From: Plenodomus lindquistii | Taxonomy: Eukaryota; Ascomycota; Dothideomycetes; Pleosporales; Leptosphaeriaceae | Direction of reading: 5' to 3' | NCBI GenBank assembly: GCA_025504975.1 | Contig: JANUWI010000003.1 | Span: forward strand, 3,410,001-3,474,000 | Length of the DNA stretch: 64,000 nucleotides | In this document: positions 1 through 13,490 of the stretch, piece after piece | Layout of the letters: the number at the start of each line of letters is the position of its first letter | Position numbering within the stretch: the stretch's first letter is position 1 | Program-made: the position numbers and the translations under genes | Notes under the pieces: model-generated | What the model was told of the DNA's origin: nothing | Database searches by the model: none | What the model saw: the letters and a program-made list of their open reading frames with translations, nothing else

Positions 1-109
1 AAAAAAGATTTAGTTTTATATACTTTTATTTTATAGATTTTTATAGATTTTATATTATTTAATATAAAAAGTATAATAATACTTTATAGTATATATTTTT
101 AATTTAAAC
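1..109. other. AT-rich flank, no feature seen
   Basis: A short AT-rich stretch before the first LTR. Bases 106-109 (AAAC) match 7929-7932 and are the probable target duplication of the element that follows. Nothing else is recognisable. Confidence 0.5.
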
Positions 110-322
110 TATTATAGTTTAAACTAATAACCTTTTAACTATTAGAGGTTTAGTAATACTCTACTTTACTAGCGCTAGGCTATAATAGGCTAGCGCGCTT
201 TAATTAGTAGAAATATAGTATATTTCTATTTATATATAGAAAACTAGCTTTTTACGTAATATTTTACTATAAAAGATATTAATTAATTTACTATAAATAC
301 TACCTATATTTATACTTTTATA
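110..322 (+). repeat. 5' LTR of Gy1a
   Basis: Matches 7716-7928 almost base for base over 213 bp. It begins TATTATAG and ends in TATA. If RIP changed TG to TA and CA to TA, the original termini would have been the canonical TG...CA. Confidence 0.88.
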
Positions 323-3300
323 CTATATTATATTAATTTATTTCTAGAATATTACTAGTTAAGCTTAGTTATTAGAAACTATATATAAAATATATAAGTT
401 AGTAAGTAATAGAACTATAGCTATAGGCTACTATAAAATATATACTACTTTAAATTTAAAAGCTATACTATAGATATAGGCAGCTTACTATTTATATAAT
501 AGTAAATTTTAATAATAAAAATTAGAAAAGTTTATTACTAGAAGCGCTATAGATAGTTTAGCTTATTAAATAACTAATATTTATAAAAAATTAGTTTTTC
601 TAAAAAATAAATAAATAGATTATAAATAGAGTATAAAGTAAAAAATTAGTATAAAATTTTTTTTTAAAGTCTCTAGATATTTAAATTAATATACTACTTA
701 TTATAGTTAATTATTTAAAATTTTATTATACTAATTTTATAATTTTACTATAGATTTTACCTAGAATACTATATTCTAGAGAATAGACTTTTTACTACTA
801 CTACTAAACTACGTATACTAATTAGACTAGTATAATAGTACTTTTATATTAGTTTATTACTCTAAACTACTATAAATATTATTTTATTTAGATAGAAATA
901 GTATTTAATAAAATTTTATAAATAATAGTATAACTAAAACTAAAACTAATATAGTTTATATTAAATTTAATAATACTATTTACCTAGAAGCTATTATAAA
1001 TACTAATAAATATAACTATTTTTATAAAATTTTTCTAAGTAGCTATTAGCTAGAGTTTAAAAATACTAATAAAAATATATTATTTTTAATATTTACTTTA
1101 GTAACTAACTATAAAAATACTAATAATATTATACGTTTTATTAAAAATAGTAAAATTACTAATACTAAAAGCTTTAAAAAATAAATCGCGTAGAATTTAA
1201 AGTTCTAGTAAAAAATAATACTAGATACTATAGTTAACTTTTAATAAATTACTTTTAGTATTAATAAATATATTAGATATTTTAACTACGCCTAGTTTAA
1301 ACTAAATAAAGCTAAAGTAGCTTTATAAAAGGCTACTAGTATTAGTAACTAAATATAGCTATTTAAAAAAAATAAAAATATAAAAAAGTTAAAAAATAAT
1401 ATTATACTTATAGAGTTAGACTATAATAACTACTATAATAACTTTTTTAACACCTATAACTATATTAAAAAGCTAAAAAAATAAATTAGTAACTTTAATA
1501 CTATTATATTAATATATAATAACTAATCTAAGTCTAGCCTAATATACGCTGAATTTTATAAAAAGATAAATAATTTTACGCGCTAATATAAAATTAAAGT
1601 TACTAAAATAGACTACTAGAATATAGAAGTAAAAGCTTAGACTAAATAAACTAATATAATAAGAAAGGAATACATATAGAAGCTAAAAAAAACTAAAAAC
1701 TAATTATATAAAAAAATTAATTAGGCTATTAATAATTTTATATAGTTTTATATAAAAAATAAAAATATACTTATTTAACTTTTAGTATATAAACTCTACT
1801 ATAAGCTTTACTCTATTCTATAATATAATAGCTAACTAATTCTAGATAGCTTTACTATCTATTAATAGTTTTTTTAAAGTAGATACTAGTCTTTTACTAG
1901 TAGAGGTAGTAGTAGTAAAAAAAGTATAGATAATAGTAAAAAGCCTAGAAATTACTAACTAATTTTATATTCTAGTAGCTATTTTTATAAATAATTACTA
2001 TAACTAATATTTTATACACTAGTATCTATACTAGGTAGCCTATTATTTAATTTTAAACTTTTTAAATTAGATAATTTTAAAAGTAAAGAAAATAAAAACT
2101 ATATACGTTAGAAGAATTTAGCTATTATAAAATACTATATATACTTTAAAAACTAGTAAAGTATTAACTATTTAAAGTTCTATATATAGAGAGAAGCGTT
2201 TAAACACGTATATAACTTTAGAGCTAAATACTTTATAAATATTATTAATATTTTAGATATTTAATATAAAATATATAACTAAATTATAGATACTAAAACT
2301 AAGCTTACTAGTAGTAGCCTAAAATAGAAGCTAGAATAATACTTTATAGAATAGCGCTTTAAATTTTAAACTACTATATATATTTTTAAATACTAAAATT
2401 ATATATAAATTTACTATATATAAAAGTTTATATATACTAGTTTTACTATAGCTATTACTACTAGCTTTATTAAAAGTAAAACTATTTAAAAATTTCTATT
2501 ACGTGTATAATATATTAACTAGAGTTATAAATAGATTATACTTAATAAACTAGCTACTACAGCGTTTATTTATACTATTACTAGTTTATTTACTTTACTA
2601 CTAGCTTATAAAATAGAATTAAGTAAAAACTTTATATTAATTTTAATAAACTACGCTGCAGGATATACGTATAAAAAGCTTCCTTTTAAATATTTAGAGA
2701 AAAATAAAAAGTAGTTAGCTAAATTTAAACTCTATTTTAAATATAGTAAAAATAGTTATTAACTCTACTTTAACTAAGCTTTTTACTATAGATAACTCTA
2801 TATACTATTTTATAAAATCTCTAAACTTACTACTTTATATATTAAAAAAATAGATAACTATAACTTTACTATAGTAAAAGTATAAAAAAAAAGGTTATTT
2901 CTAACTCTAATATAGTAGATAAAGAGGGATATTTATATAGTAATAATTCTAATTTATTAAACTAAACGCTTTTATACTAAACTATATATAGAAGCTATAA
3001 TAGTATAATATAAAATAGAATTATTAATAATATAAAGCGTAATAGACCTTTTTTACTACTACTACTATTTAAGTTTTAAATGCTAAAGTATATAAAATAT
3101 ATTATATTTCTATATTATCTACTAGATAGAAGTTTTATAAATAATTTAAATTTCTAGTATAAACTTTAATATTTAAAAATTAGAAATTAGTTAAAATATT
3201 TATTAATATAAGCGCTAGTACTTGCTTTATAGACTACTAATAGATTAAAAAAAATAGTTTTATAATTATTAAAATAAGTAAACTTATTTACCTATCTTTA

Positions 3301-6300
3301 GCTAATAAAAAAAAATAGGCTAGTTAATAGAAATAGTAAACATAGTAATTAGATATAGTAGTTATTAGTATATAGTACTTTACTATATTATAAATATTAG
3401 TATATATAATATTATTTTTAGTATAAACTAGCTTAATTATTACTAGTCTAATCTATTTTTTAATAAATAACGTATTTTCTATTTTTCTAAAGCTAGCTAT
3501 AAGTTTAACTACTTTTACTATAGTTTTCTAAAAGTAGCATATATAGATAGTACTATAAATAGTACTATATAGAAAAAAAAATAAGTAGTTAGATAGTAAT
3601 AATTTTAGCGTATACTCCTAGTATTATAGCTACTAGAAGTTTATAGAATATAGTATAGATAGAGCTATATTATTAGAATTAGTTTAAAAAACTACGTAAT
3701 AAAAACTATATTACTAAAGTTTTTTAAAATACGTTAAAATTAGTAGCTATTTTATAAACTAACTTTAATAAATATATAGATAAATTAGAGTAACTACTAA
3801 TAATAAAAAAAAAAGTAAAAAAGCTTATATCTAGCTAGGTACTAGATAAGTTTCTAGATTTATTTAATTTATATAAAGCTTACTAGCTGCTTTTCTAGTA
3901 ACTAGATATAAATTATATAATTAATATTATACTAAATATAAACATACCTAAGCTTTATATCTATAGATTTATTTATATAGAGTCTAAAGTAGTAAAGGCC
4001 TATATTAATACTATAATAGATAAAAAACTAATTAGACTAAGTTTATTTTTATACGCATTTCTAGTACTTATTATAAAAAAGCTAGAAAAAAAACTTTATA
4101 TATATATAGACTATTAGAAACTTAATATAATTACTAAAAAAAACTATAATATACTACTAATTATTAAAAAAATACTTATTTATATAGTAAAATAAAAATT
4201 ATATTATTAGTAAACGTAGTTACAGCCTTTAATAAAGTATAAATTAAAAAAAATAATAAAAAAAAAACTATATTTTTTATATGCTATAGATTATATAAAT
4301 ACTTAGTTATACTTTTTAGTTTATATAATGCTCTAGAGACTTTCTAAATATTTATTAATAAAACTTTAAAAAAGCTTTTAAATATAATTTATAGTGTATA
4401 TCTAGATAATATTTTTATTTATAGTAATAATAAATATTTTTATTATAGGCACATACTAAAAGTGCTTAGTAAACTATAAATAGTAAAACTATTACTAGAT
4501 TTTACTAAGTATACTTTTAAAATAAAAAAAAGTAATATATTTAGGTATAATTTTAACTACTAAAGATATAAAAATAAACCTAGAGAAAGTAGCTACTATT
4601 ATAAACTAGTAGCTACTCTACTTTATTAAAAATTCCTAATTTTTTTTTTAGTTTTTATAATTTCTACTACTAGTTTATTTAAAATTTTTTATATATTATA
4701 AAGCTATTAATAGAGCTTATAAAAAATAGAAGCTAGAAGTTTTCTATTAGAACTAGAAAAAATAGCTATAAAAGCCTTTTAATAATTAAAAAAAGCTTTT
4801 AATAAAATAGGCGTGCTATTCTATTTTAATTCTAATTTAGACATCTAGATAGAGATAGACGTATTAGACTTTATAACTATTATAGTTCTATTATAAATAG
4901 TAAATAGAGTTTTCTAACTAGTTATATTTTTATTTTATAAAATAACACCTACTAAATATAACTATAAAATCTATAATAAAAAACTTCTAGCTATTATATA
5001 AGTATTTAAAAAATAGCATTTTAAATTTTCTAGAACTAATATAGATAACTCTATTTATATTCTAAATAACTATCTATTACTCTAAATATTTATAATAATA
5101 TAGTAGCTTAACTACTAATAAACTTACTAGGCTAAATTTTTATCTAAATTTAACTTTAGAGTTATTTATTAACTAGAGAAATAAGATACTAAGCTAGACG
5201 CGTTAATTTATTAACTTTAGAACTTACTATATAATATAGAGGATGCCTATAGATAGTACTAGATTTAGATAATTATTAAACTTTACTAAATAGATTCTAA
5301 ATTTAGAGTAGCTATAATAAAATTTTATTAGAATAGAAAAGTCTATTATACTATCTATCTTTACTAAACTTTTATAGAAATTCTAGAGGAAAGCTTTATA
5401 GACCTAGTCTAGTTAGTTTACTAAACGTAAAATATAAATAACTATACTAATAAAGATATATTTACTATTTATAGTTTTACTAATATAGAGCTAATAGTAC
5501 TAGCTATAATAGATACTAACCTAAAAAAAAAAAATTTTTAAAATAATCTAATAGGCCTATAATACTAACGCTATAGTATAAACTATTATAAAAGCTAAAA
5601 AAACTAGTAACTAACACCTACTCTATAGACTAATTTATAGAAATTAGAAATTATATATTAAGTTAGAAGACTATACTATTAATAATAGCTTATTTTATAT
5701 TTATAATAAAGTTTATATACTAGATACTAACTAGCTATAGACCTATATTATTAAATATACCTATTAATTTTATTATAGAAGTTATAGTAGCAAGTATAGT
5801 AGTTATAATAAATTTAATTAATAGTACTACTAGCTATTAATAATAAATAATATTTTAAAGTATATATAAGCCTGCTTTACCTATTAAAAGTTTAAATTAT
5901 ATTAAAAAAGTAAGTATAGACTATTATATCTATTTTTAATTCTTAATAAATATTAGAAAATAATTTTAATTAATTATATTATTTATTTTCTACTATATAA
6001 AAATAATAGATAAATCTATACTAGTATACTTATTATAGTTAATAAATTTAGTAAAAAGAAAAAGTTTATACTTATAATAAAGCTAAAGGTTAAAACTTTT
6101 ATATAAGCTTTTATAAAGTTTATTTAGTATAAAAAAAATACCTAGAGAAAATTATTAGTAACTATAGCACTTAGTTTATTTTATATTTCTAGTAATACTT
6201 CTACTAATAATTTAGTATAAAGCCTAAATTATTAATAGAATACTATTTTAAAACTAATAGTTAGACTAAAATTATAAATACCTAGTTTAAGTAGTATTTT

Positions 6301-7715
6301 TACGCGTATATTTATTATAAATAAAATAATTAGACTTTATTTCTATTTATAGTAGAGTTTAAAGCTAATAATATAATTAGTATAAATAGTAGTACTAGCG
6401 CTTTTTACCTAACTAAAGGCTATAACTTAAAGTCTAGTTTTAAACTTTTATAACTACTACTACTAAATTTAACTATACTAGCTAAATATAATTACTAGAA
6501 TACTAACTATTTTACTAAATAAATTGAAATGCTATAATAAGCACTATAACTAGAGTTATAATAGATTTAAACTAAATAAATAGAGTTTATAAACTAAAAC
6601 TACTTACTTACTCTAGCTTTTTAAATTAGTAATAAAGTTATACTAAACGCGTGTAACTTTTACACTATTTATTCTAGCTATTTATTTAATTTTAAAAATT
6701 ATAGTCTATTTACTATTACCTATATAATTAATAATATAGTCTATAAATTAAGCTTTTTATCTAAGCTTAGTAAACTTTATAATATATTCTATCTATAGCT
6801 ACTATATTTTTATAAAAACTAACTATTACTTAAATAAATATAGAATACTAGTAACTATACGTAACTTACTACGCCTAATAATAATAATAAAATAGATTAT
6901 AAAGTAAAAGCTATACTAAATATAAAGATTACTCTAAAGTAAATAAATCTATATATAAAAAAGAAAAGCTTTACTATAGTACTTTATCTAGTAGTCTAAC
7001 TATCTAGAAAAGCTAGATAATCTATTATAAAAGCTCTATATAAATATTATTAATACTACTACGCTTATTAAAAACTTTTACTTTTAGTAGCTATAAATAC
7101 TAGGCCTTTATAAAATATTTAGTTTACTAATAAATAGATAGTAGTTATTATTAATATATATATAGCACTAAAATAATATTTAAATACTTATTTTAATAGT
7201 TTTATAGTAAGTATTTATATTTTACTTTATAATATTTTATTTTAATTATAAATAAAGTACTACTACTATACTTTTTACTTAGAATAGTATTTAAAGTAGA
7301 AACTTTTATATTTATAGTTGTTTTTACTAATTAACGCTAGAGGATTGTTTAAAAAATATAAAAATAGTAGACTAGGCTAGTAAAAAGAATAGAAAACTCT
7401 AGCTATACTCTATTATTAATATTCGTATAGTAAATTAACTACTTTAAATATTTTAATAGAACGTCCCTGCTAACTACTTATAATAATTAACTATTAGTTA
7501 TTTTAAAGCCTTACTTATAAACTACTAGATATATTATTATAATAATTAATATATATAATAAATAGAAATAGACTATTTATATTATAATATAAAGTATACT
7601 ATATAACAGATATTTTTTTACTATTATAAACCTACGTGTAGCTTTTATAAAATATAGTAGCCTATATATTTAATATCTAAGCGTTAGAACTTATTTTTTT
7701 TAAAAAAGAGAGTAG

Positions 7716-7928
7716 TATTATAGTTTAAACTAATAACCTTTTAACTTTTAGAGGTTTAGTAATACTCTATTTTACTAGCGCTAGGCTATAATAGGCTAGC
7801 GCGCTTTAGTTAGTAGAAATATAGTATATTTCTACTTATATATAGAAAACTAGCTTTTTATATAATATTTTACTATAGAGGCTATTAATTAACTTACTAT
7901 AAATACTATCTATATTTATACTTTTATA
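7716..7928 (+). repeat. 3' LTR of Gy1a
   Basis: Direct copy of 110-322, preceded by an A/G-rich polypurine tract. Related, diverged copies in reverse orientation occur at 17842-18066 and 41345-41569. Confidence 0.88.
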
Positions 7929-9336
7929 AAACTATATAAATTTTATGAATAAAATATATTAATTCTATATTAAATATAAATAACTAGTAGTATATAATAT
8001 AGTTTATTTTAATACTAAATTATAGTTTAACTTTATAAATTTTAGTATATAATCTAGTAATAAATATATATATAATAGTTTAAAAATATAAAGTAATAAA
8101 AAGTATTTAACTAAATTTAAAAGTATATAAAAGTATTTAAAAATTAAAAAACTAACTAAATTATATTTTTAAAAACTTTATATAAAGAAATAAAAAAATT
8201 TACTTCTATAGTTCTATTAAAAAAGTAAGCTAAATAGAATAGAATTTAGTAGTAATTCTATACTTTTATCTTTAAAAGTTCTTTTTTTTTCTTTACTATA
8301 TTAGCACGTAGATAATAAAAACGTTAAAATTTCTATAGAATCTAAATCTAGTATAGTATAGAATAAGTTTAGATAGAAGTTAGAATAGTTTTCTATTTTT
8401 AATAAACTAATATAGAGAAGAATAGAGGTAGTTTATAGAAAAGCTTTTTTAGCTAGAAGCTATTAGTATAATAGAATATAGCTTTATTATTATATATTAA
8501 AAAAGCTAAAGTATAAAGTAAATAAACTTTAAAATTATAATTTATACTAACTTAAAAGTTTAGTTATTTTTTAAATTACTATTTATATTAGAAAAGCTTT
8601 AAATAGATTATATAAGTAATGTTTGTTTTCTATAAATATTCTATATAGTTATAGTCTAAAGCTTAAATTTTAGAAAAAAATAGACTAAAAAATAGAAAAG
8701 AAATTTAATATTAAAAAAGTAAAAATTTTTCTTTTAATAAAGTAGTTAGTAATACTTTTTACTCTATTTTATATTATATAATATAGAAAAAAAGCTTTAA
8801 TACTTTTAAAAATCTTTTTATCTATATCTATCTAGTATATATATAATAGTAAAATCTTTTTAAATTTCTAAATTAAATCTTTTAAGCTCTAATATAAAAA
8901 GAAACACTAATTACTATAACTAAATTAACTTAATTTTTTTTAATTTATACTAGTATATATTATAGCTTAATCTATACTAGTATACTACTATAAATCTAGG
9001 TTTTATAAAATTAAAAATTCTAATTACTCTAAATAGACTACTATAATCTTTCTAGTTTTAATTTTTTTAATTTCTAGTAATATACTTTTCTATTATAGTT
9101 TAATATTTTTCTAGTATATTTTTTAATTACTTCTAAAATACTAAACTAGTAGTTTTAGTTTACTTTTTTTAAAAATAAATACTAGAAAAAGTTATTTAAA
9201 TATTACTTTAGTAGATACATTTTACTATTATAGTCTACTAGATAGTAAAAATAATAGAGACTAGATTAATATAGCTTTAGAATAGCTTTAATTTTATAAT
9301 CATATTACTAGTACTATAGAGTTTAAGTTTTCTAGC
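7929..9336. other. RIP-degraded spacer with repeat R1
   Basis: AT-rich sequence between two gypsy elements. It contains one copy of the dispersed repeat R1 (about 8090-8487). No coding motif or LTR was recognised in the remainder (8490-9336). Confidence 0.5.
8090..8487 (+). repeat. dispersed repeat R1, copy 1
   Basis: About 400 bp that match 41987-42393 in inverted orientation, and match about 10435-10670 partially in the same orientation. The shared region ends in a block reading TAATAGAATATAGCTTTATT. It is RIP-degraded. The class of element is not clear. It could be an untranslated leader, an LTR fragment or a short non-autonomous element. Confidence 0.6.
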
Positions 9337-9748
9337 TATTATAAACTCTATATTATAAATAAAAAGTATAAATAGTAAGTAAATAATAGTATACTAGTCT
9401 AATAGATAGTTTTATAATATTATATATTATATAACTAATAGAAATAATAGCCTCTATAATAGCTAATTATTAATACGCGTACTAGTTACTGATAAATATA
9501 ATTATTTTTATTAGAGCTATTATATAATTATATAGAAATATTATAGTACTATTATAGTATGATATATTTAATTTATATAAATAAATAAAATATATATTTA
9601 GTTAATTACTTATTTTTAGTACTTTTTTAAAAAATATATTTTTACTATTTTAGTAATATAATTTTTAACGTATATATATTTTATTATATATAAAAACTAA
9701 TCTATTATAGTTTTTTTAATACTAGCTAATTTATATTATAGCTATTTA
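9337..9748 (+). repeat. probable 5' LTR of Gy2
   Basis: Aligns with 16768-17199, with indels in a variable block of short ACTAATAAATAT-like units. The strongest match is the last 200 bp, ending near ATAGCTAYTTA. Boundaries are approximate. Confidence 0.65.
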
Positions 9749-10434
9749 GAAAAAAAAATATACTTTAAATATTTTAACATAATTATTATTAATATAAATA
9801 TTAATACTATTAATTTAGTTAAGTATAGCTATATTAAAGTACCTAAATCTAATCTAAACTTTATATAATATTAAAAATCTAAAAACTAGCTACTTATATT
9901 TTATTTATATTTTAAATTTAAAATATAGAATAAGAATTAAAATAACTATATTTACTATATAATAAATTATATATATAGTAATCTATTAGAGTAGATATAA
10001 TTACTAGTTACTTTATACTAGAGTATAGATAAAAAAAGTACTAAACTTACTAAACTTTTTAAAAACTATAAAAAATTTAAAAAAGTTCTATAATAGACTT
10101 TTAGAATATATAATTAATCTATAATTACTAAGTAAACTATTTAGAAATTATAATAAACTTACTTTATAGTAAACTATACTATTACGTTGTAAAATTATAT
10201 TATATATATAATAACTTATATAATAGAGGTACTAAAAGAGATTTAAATTATTTTAAAAGCATATAGAAGTGCGTAATAATTAAAAAGCTAAATAATTAAT
10301 ATTTCTATAGACTTGATATAAAAGGATAAAAAAAGTATACTTCTAGTAAACTATAGAAAAAATATATTATATGTATAATAGTTTAGAGCTATTTCTAAAC
10401 TTTATTAGATTTTTATTAGTATTCTATAAATCTA

Positions 10435-10670
10435 GCTTTTTTTCTACTATATTAGTAGGTTTTTATTAGTAGAATAAAAATAGTTATTTATATAAAAGCT
10501 ACTTTACTATAAATAAACTATAGATAGTAGTTAGAATAGTTTTTTATTTTATATAAGCTATATTATAGAGATAAAAGTAGTTTATTATAAAGCTTATAGC
10601 TAACGTTATAATAGTAATATTATATAGCTAAAGTTATAATAGTAATATTATATAGCTTTATTATATTACA
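10435..10670 (+). repeat. repeat R1, partial diverged copy
   Basis: Partially matches 8285-8487 in the same orientation (shared blocks around TACTATATTAG, AGTTAGAATAGTTTT and ATATAGCTTTATTAT). It has an internal tandem duplication of about 29 bp at roughly 10,610-10,665. It lies inside the span assigned to Gy2. Confidence 0.45.
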
Positions 10671-11646
10671 TTTTTTTTTAAAATTAGAGATTTTTATCTA
10701 ATAAGCTTCTATTTAGTATTTAAATTATATTTTTATCTATTTTACTAAAAGTTAAAGTAATCTAGAATTTCTATTTACTATTAATTTACTATTTTTAAAG
10801 TAACTAATTTAGTTTATAGCTATATAAGCGCGTATTTAGTAAAAAATTTTAATTTTAAACTTTTTTTAATTTTTACCTATCTATTACTCTACTATACGTA
10901 CTCTAATACTACTACTTTTTAATTAAAATACTAGTATATAGTAGTATATATATATATACTTTTATAATACCTATTTTTATACTTTTTAGTATTTTTACTA
11001 CAGTCTATATAGTTATTTATATAAAAATAATTTACTACCTAGCCTAAAGCGTTTTAATAACTAATAGCTATACTTTTAAATTTTCTTTTTAAAAGTACAT
11101 TATACATATTTTAAGAAATAAAGTTTATAATTTAGTAAGTTATATATATACTACTTTTAAATTTAATATAAATACTTTTAGATATCTAAATATATAGAGC
11201 TAGAGTTTATATTATTATAGTTTATAATTAAAAACTAGAAACATCTAATAGTTTAATAGTAGGTAGCTAAAAAAGTAGTTTATTAAACTAAAAAGTTTAA
11301 AAATATAAAAGTAAAAAAAAAGTAGAAAAATAAAAAAAAAGCTATAGTAAAGGCTTTCTAGGCTAAAGCTAGTACTAAAGCTAAAGTAAAATCTTTTATT
11401 TAACAGCTATTAAATATAGTAATAGTAGTAACTTTCTAAATTTTAGTAATCTAGCTAGTAAATATTTTATTTATAAACTATATAAAAGTTTAGTAGAAAA
11501 TTAGTAAACTTTATACTAAAATTTTAACTTTAAAAAAAAGATAGTAGCTTTAGTAACTACTATTAATAACTTTAAACTTTTAGCAATTTAGTTAGAGTAT
11601 TATAAAAAAAAAATTTAGTTTATAATAAATATAGCTATTACATATA

Positions 11647-13490
11647 ACGTATTCTACTACTAAACTAGCTATACTACTAAATAGCTACTTTTTTTTAGTA
11701 TTATAAATACTATACTTAATATAATATACTCTAATAACGTAACGTAATATTAATCTAAACTAAAAGCTAATTAGAATTTATCTATTCTATTTAAAAAGCT
11801 AGATAATTTAAAAGCTAATAGGCTGCTGCTATAGCTTTTAGAGTTAATTATTAAAAGCTTTTTAATTAAATTAATAGAACTACTCTACACGCTAAAATTT
11901 AATTTAATTACTAGAACTTTACTACTATTAAAAAGTAAATAATTATTTAATATATTTTTAACTTTAATTTATAAAAATATACACTCTAGCTGTATAAAGT
12001 AGAAAATATAGCTAATAAAATACTAAAAGTATATAATAGAATACTAGTAGGTAAATACTAGGCTAAGCGCTTTATAACGCGTTTAAATAAGTTTAAAATA
12101 GCTTTTAACAAAATAAAAAATAGGTAGAGAATAAAGTAGAAAAATCTAGAGATTATTAGCGCGTAATTTAGTTTTATAAATAAAATAAAAGCTAGATATA
12201 GTATCTAGAATAATAATATCTATAATTTTAATAAAACTAGCTTTTAAATAGGCGTAATTAAGTCTATAAAAGTTTATATAAACTTTAAAAAATATAATTA
12301 GCTAGACTTTATTTAGCTAGGTAATTATAAATAAGTTACTATTATTTAGAGTATATATACTTTAAAGAATATAACTTTATTTTTTATTATCTATAAAAAA
12401 TGTATATATATCTCTATATAGTGTAAAAAAAGCTGGTATTTTTTATAATTAAAAACTATTAGTTTTTAAAAATAGCTAAATAAATAATATGTTTAAACTA
12501 GAGTAGTTAAAGTATTTTAACGCGTATATAAAAGTATAAAAGATAGAGATATACTATTTACTAATTTTAAATAGCTATAAAAGCTATTTTAACTAAAAGT
12601 TTAAAAACTACTATATAGAGAATAAAATTCTAATACTCTATATACCTATCTATTTATTCTATAATCTCTAGCTATTTAATATAGTATATTTTTTACTATT
12701 AAAGTATAAATATTTCTAGCGCGTATAAAATTTAGCACGCTAATATATTTTTTATATTAATAAAAAAAACTTTTTTCTAGCGTTTAAAAATATGTTTTTT
12801 AATATATTTATAGTTAATAACTATTAAAAAACTTTTAAAGTATTAAAGCTAGTTTTTACTAACGCGTAGGTAGTACTAGATTATATTAATTTCTAGATAT
12901 ATATTTTATTTTAACCTTTTTTACTAAAAAATCTATAGTAATCTAAAACTCTAAATAATATTTATAAATCTAAATTTTAGTTAAAGTTTATATATAAGTT
13001 TTTTATTTAGTTACCTATTACTATATAAACTAGCTTTTTATAACTTATAAAAAAAGCTAAACTAATACTATACTAAAACGCTTTTTTTTAAGCCTATATT
13101 TATAAAATTAAAAAGTAATTAGTAGAGATAATAAAAAAAAAAACGTAAGAAAAAAATATCTAGTAAAAAAATACTTTTAAATATAGTACTAGATTATAGG
13201 CTACTACTACTTTAACTATAGCGCCTAATCTATTAAAACGTGCGTGTAGTAGTAGTAGTTAAATATCTATTTAACTAGATATCTAATACTATAGTAATTA
13301 TAAAAAGACTAAGCATAACGCTTATACGTGCTAGAAAAGTTTAGAAAGTACTTCTAAATTAGATATAAGCTCTATAGTAGTAGAGTTAGATATTAGTAGT
13401 AATAATAATAATAATTAAAAATATAGTGTTTATAATACTAAAGAAAAGTAGCTAGCTTAGTAGTATAGCTAGCTTAGTAGTAAAATACGT
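11647..13490 (+). mobile_element. Fot1/pogo-like DNA transposon, subfamily B, copy B1 (RIP-dead)
   Basis: A 1844-bp element flanked by TA (11645-11646 and 13491-13492). Its inverted termini start ACGTATTCTACTACTAA, and a second unit recurs 17 bp further in. The interior is a C-to-T/G-to-A mutated relative of the intact transposase gene at 30113-31831. The 3' coding end is clearly alignable, down to the short AATAATAATAAT tract just before the stop. The frame is destroyed by stops. It lies within Gy2 and is therefore younger than Gy2. Confidence 0.88.

Larger units (their letters stand above)
110..7928 (+). mobile_element. Ty3/gypsy LTR retrotransposon Gy1a, RIP-inactivated
   Basis: A 7.8-kb element bounded by direct 213-bp LTRs (110-322 and 7716-7928). 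A purine tract at about 7702-7715 ends right at the 3' LTR, as a polypurine tract should, so the element reads on +. Degenerate translation gives a reverse transcriptase core at about 4280-4450, with a YLVxPF..xNA-like block and a YLDN version of the YLDD motif followed by IFIYS. An integrase core lies at about 6130-6450, with a GLPENI.S...TQF-like block and a TDGQTE-like block reduced to TNSQTK. RT before integrase is the Ty3/gypsy order. Degraded sequence at about 6900-7080 may be a chromodomain, which is uncertain. Every frame is full of TAG/TAA stops from C-to-T changes. Flanking AAAC at 106-109 and 7929-7932 is the likely target duplication. Confidence 0.88.
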
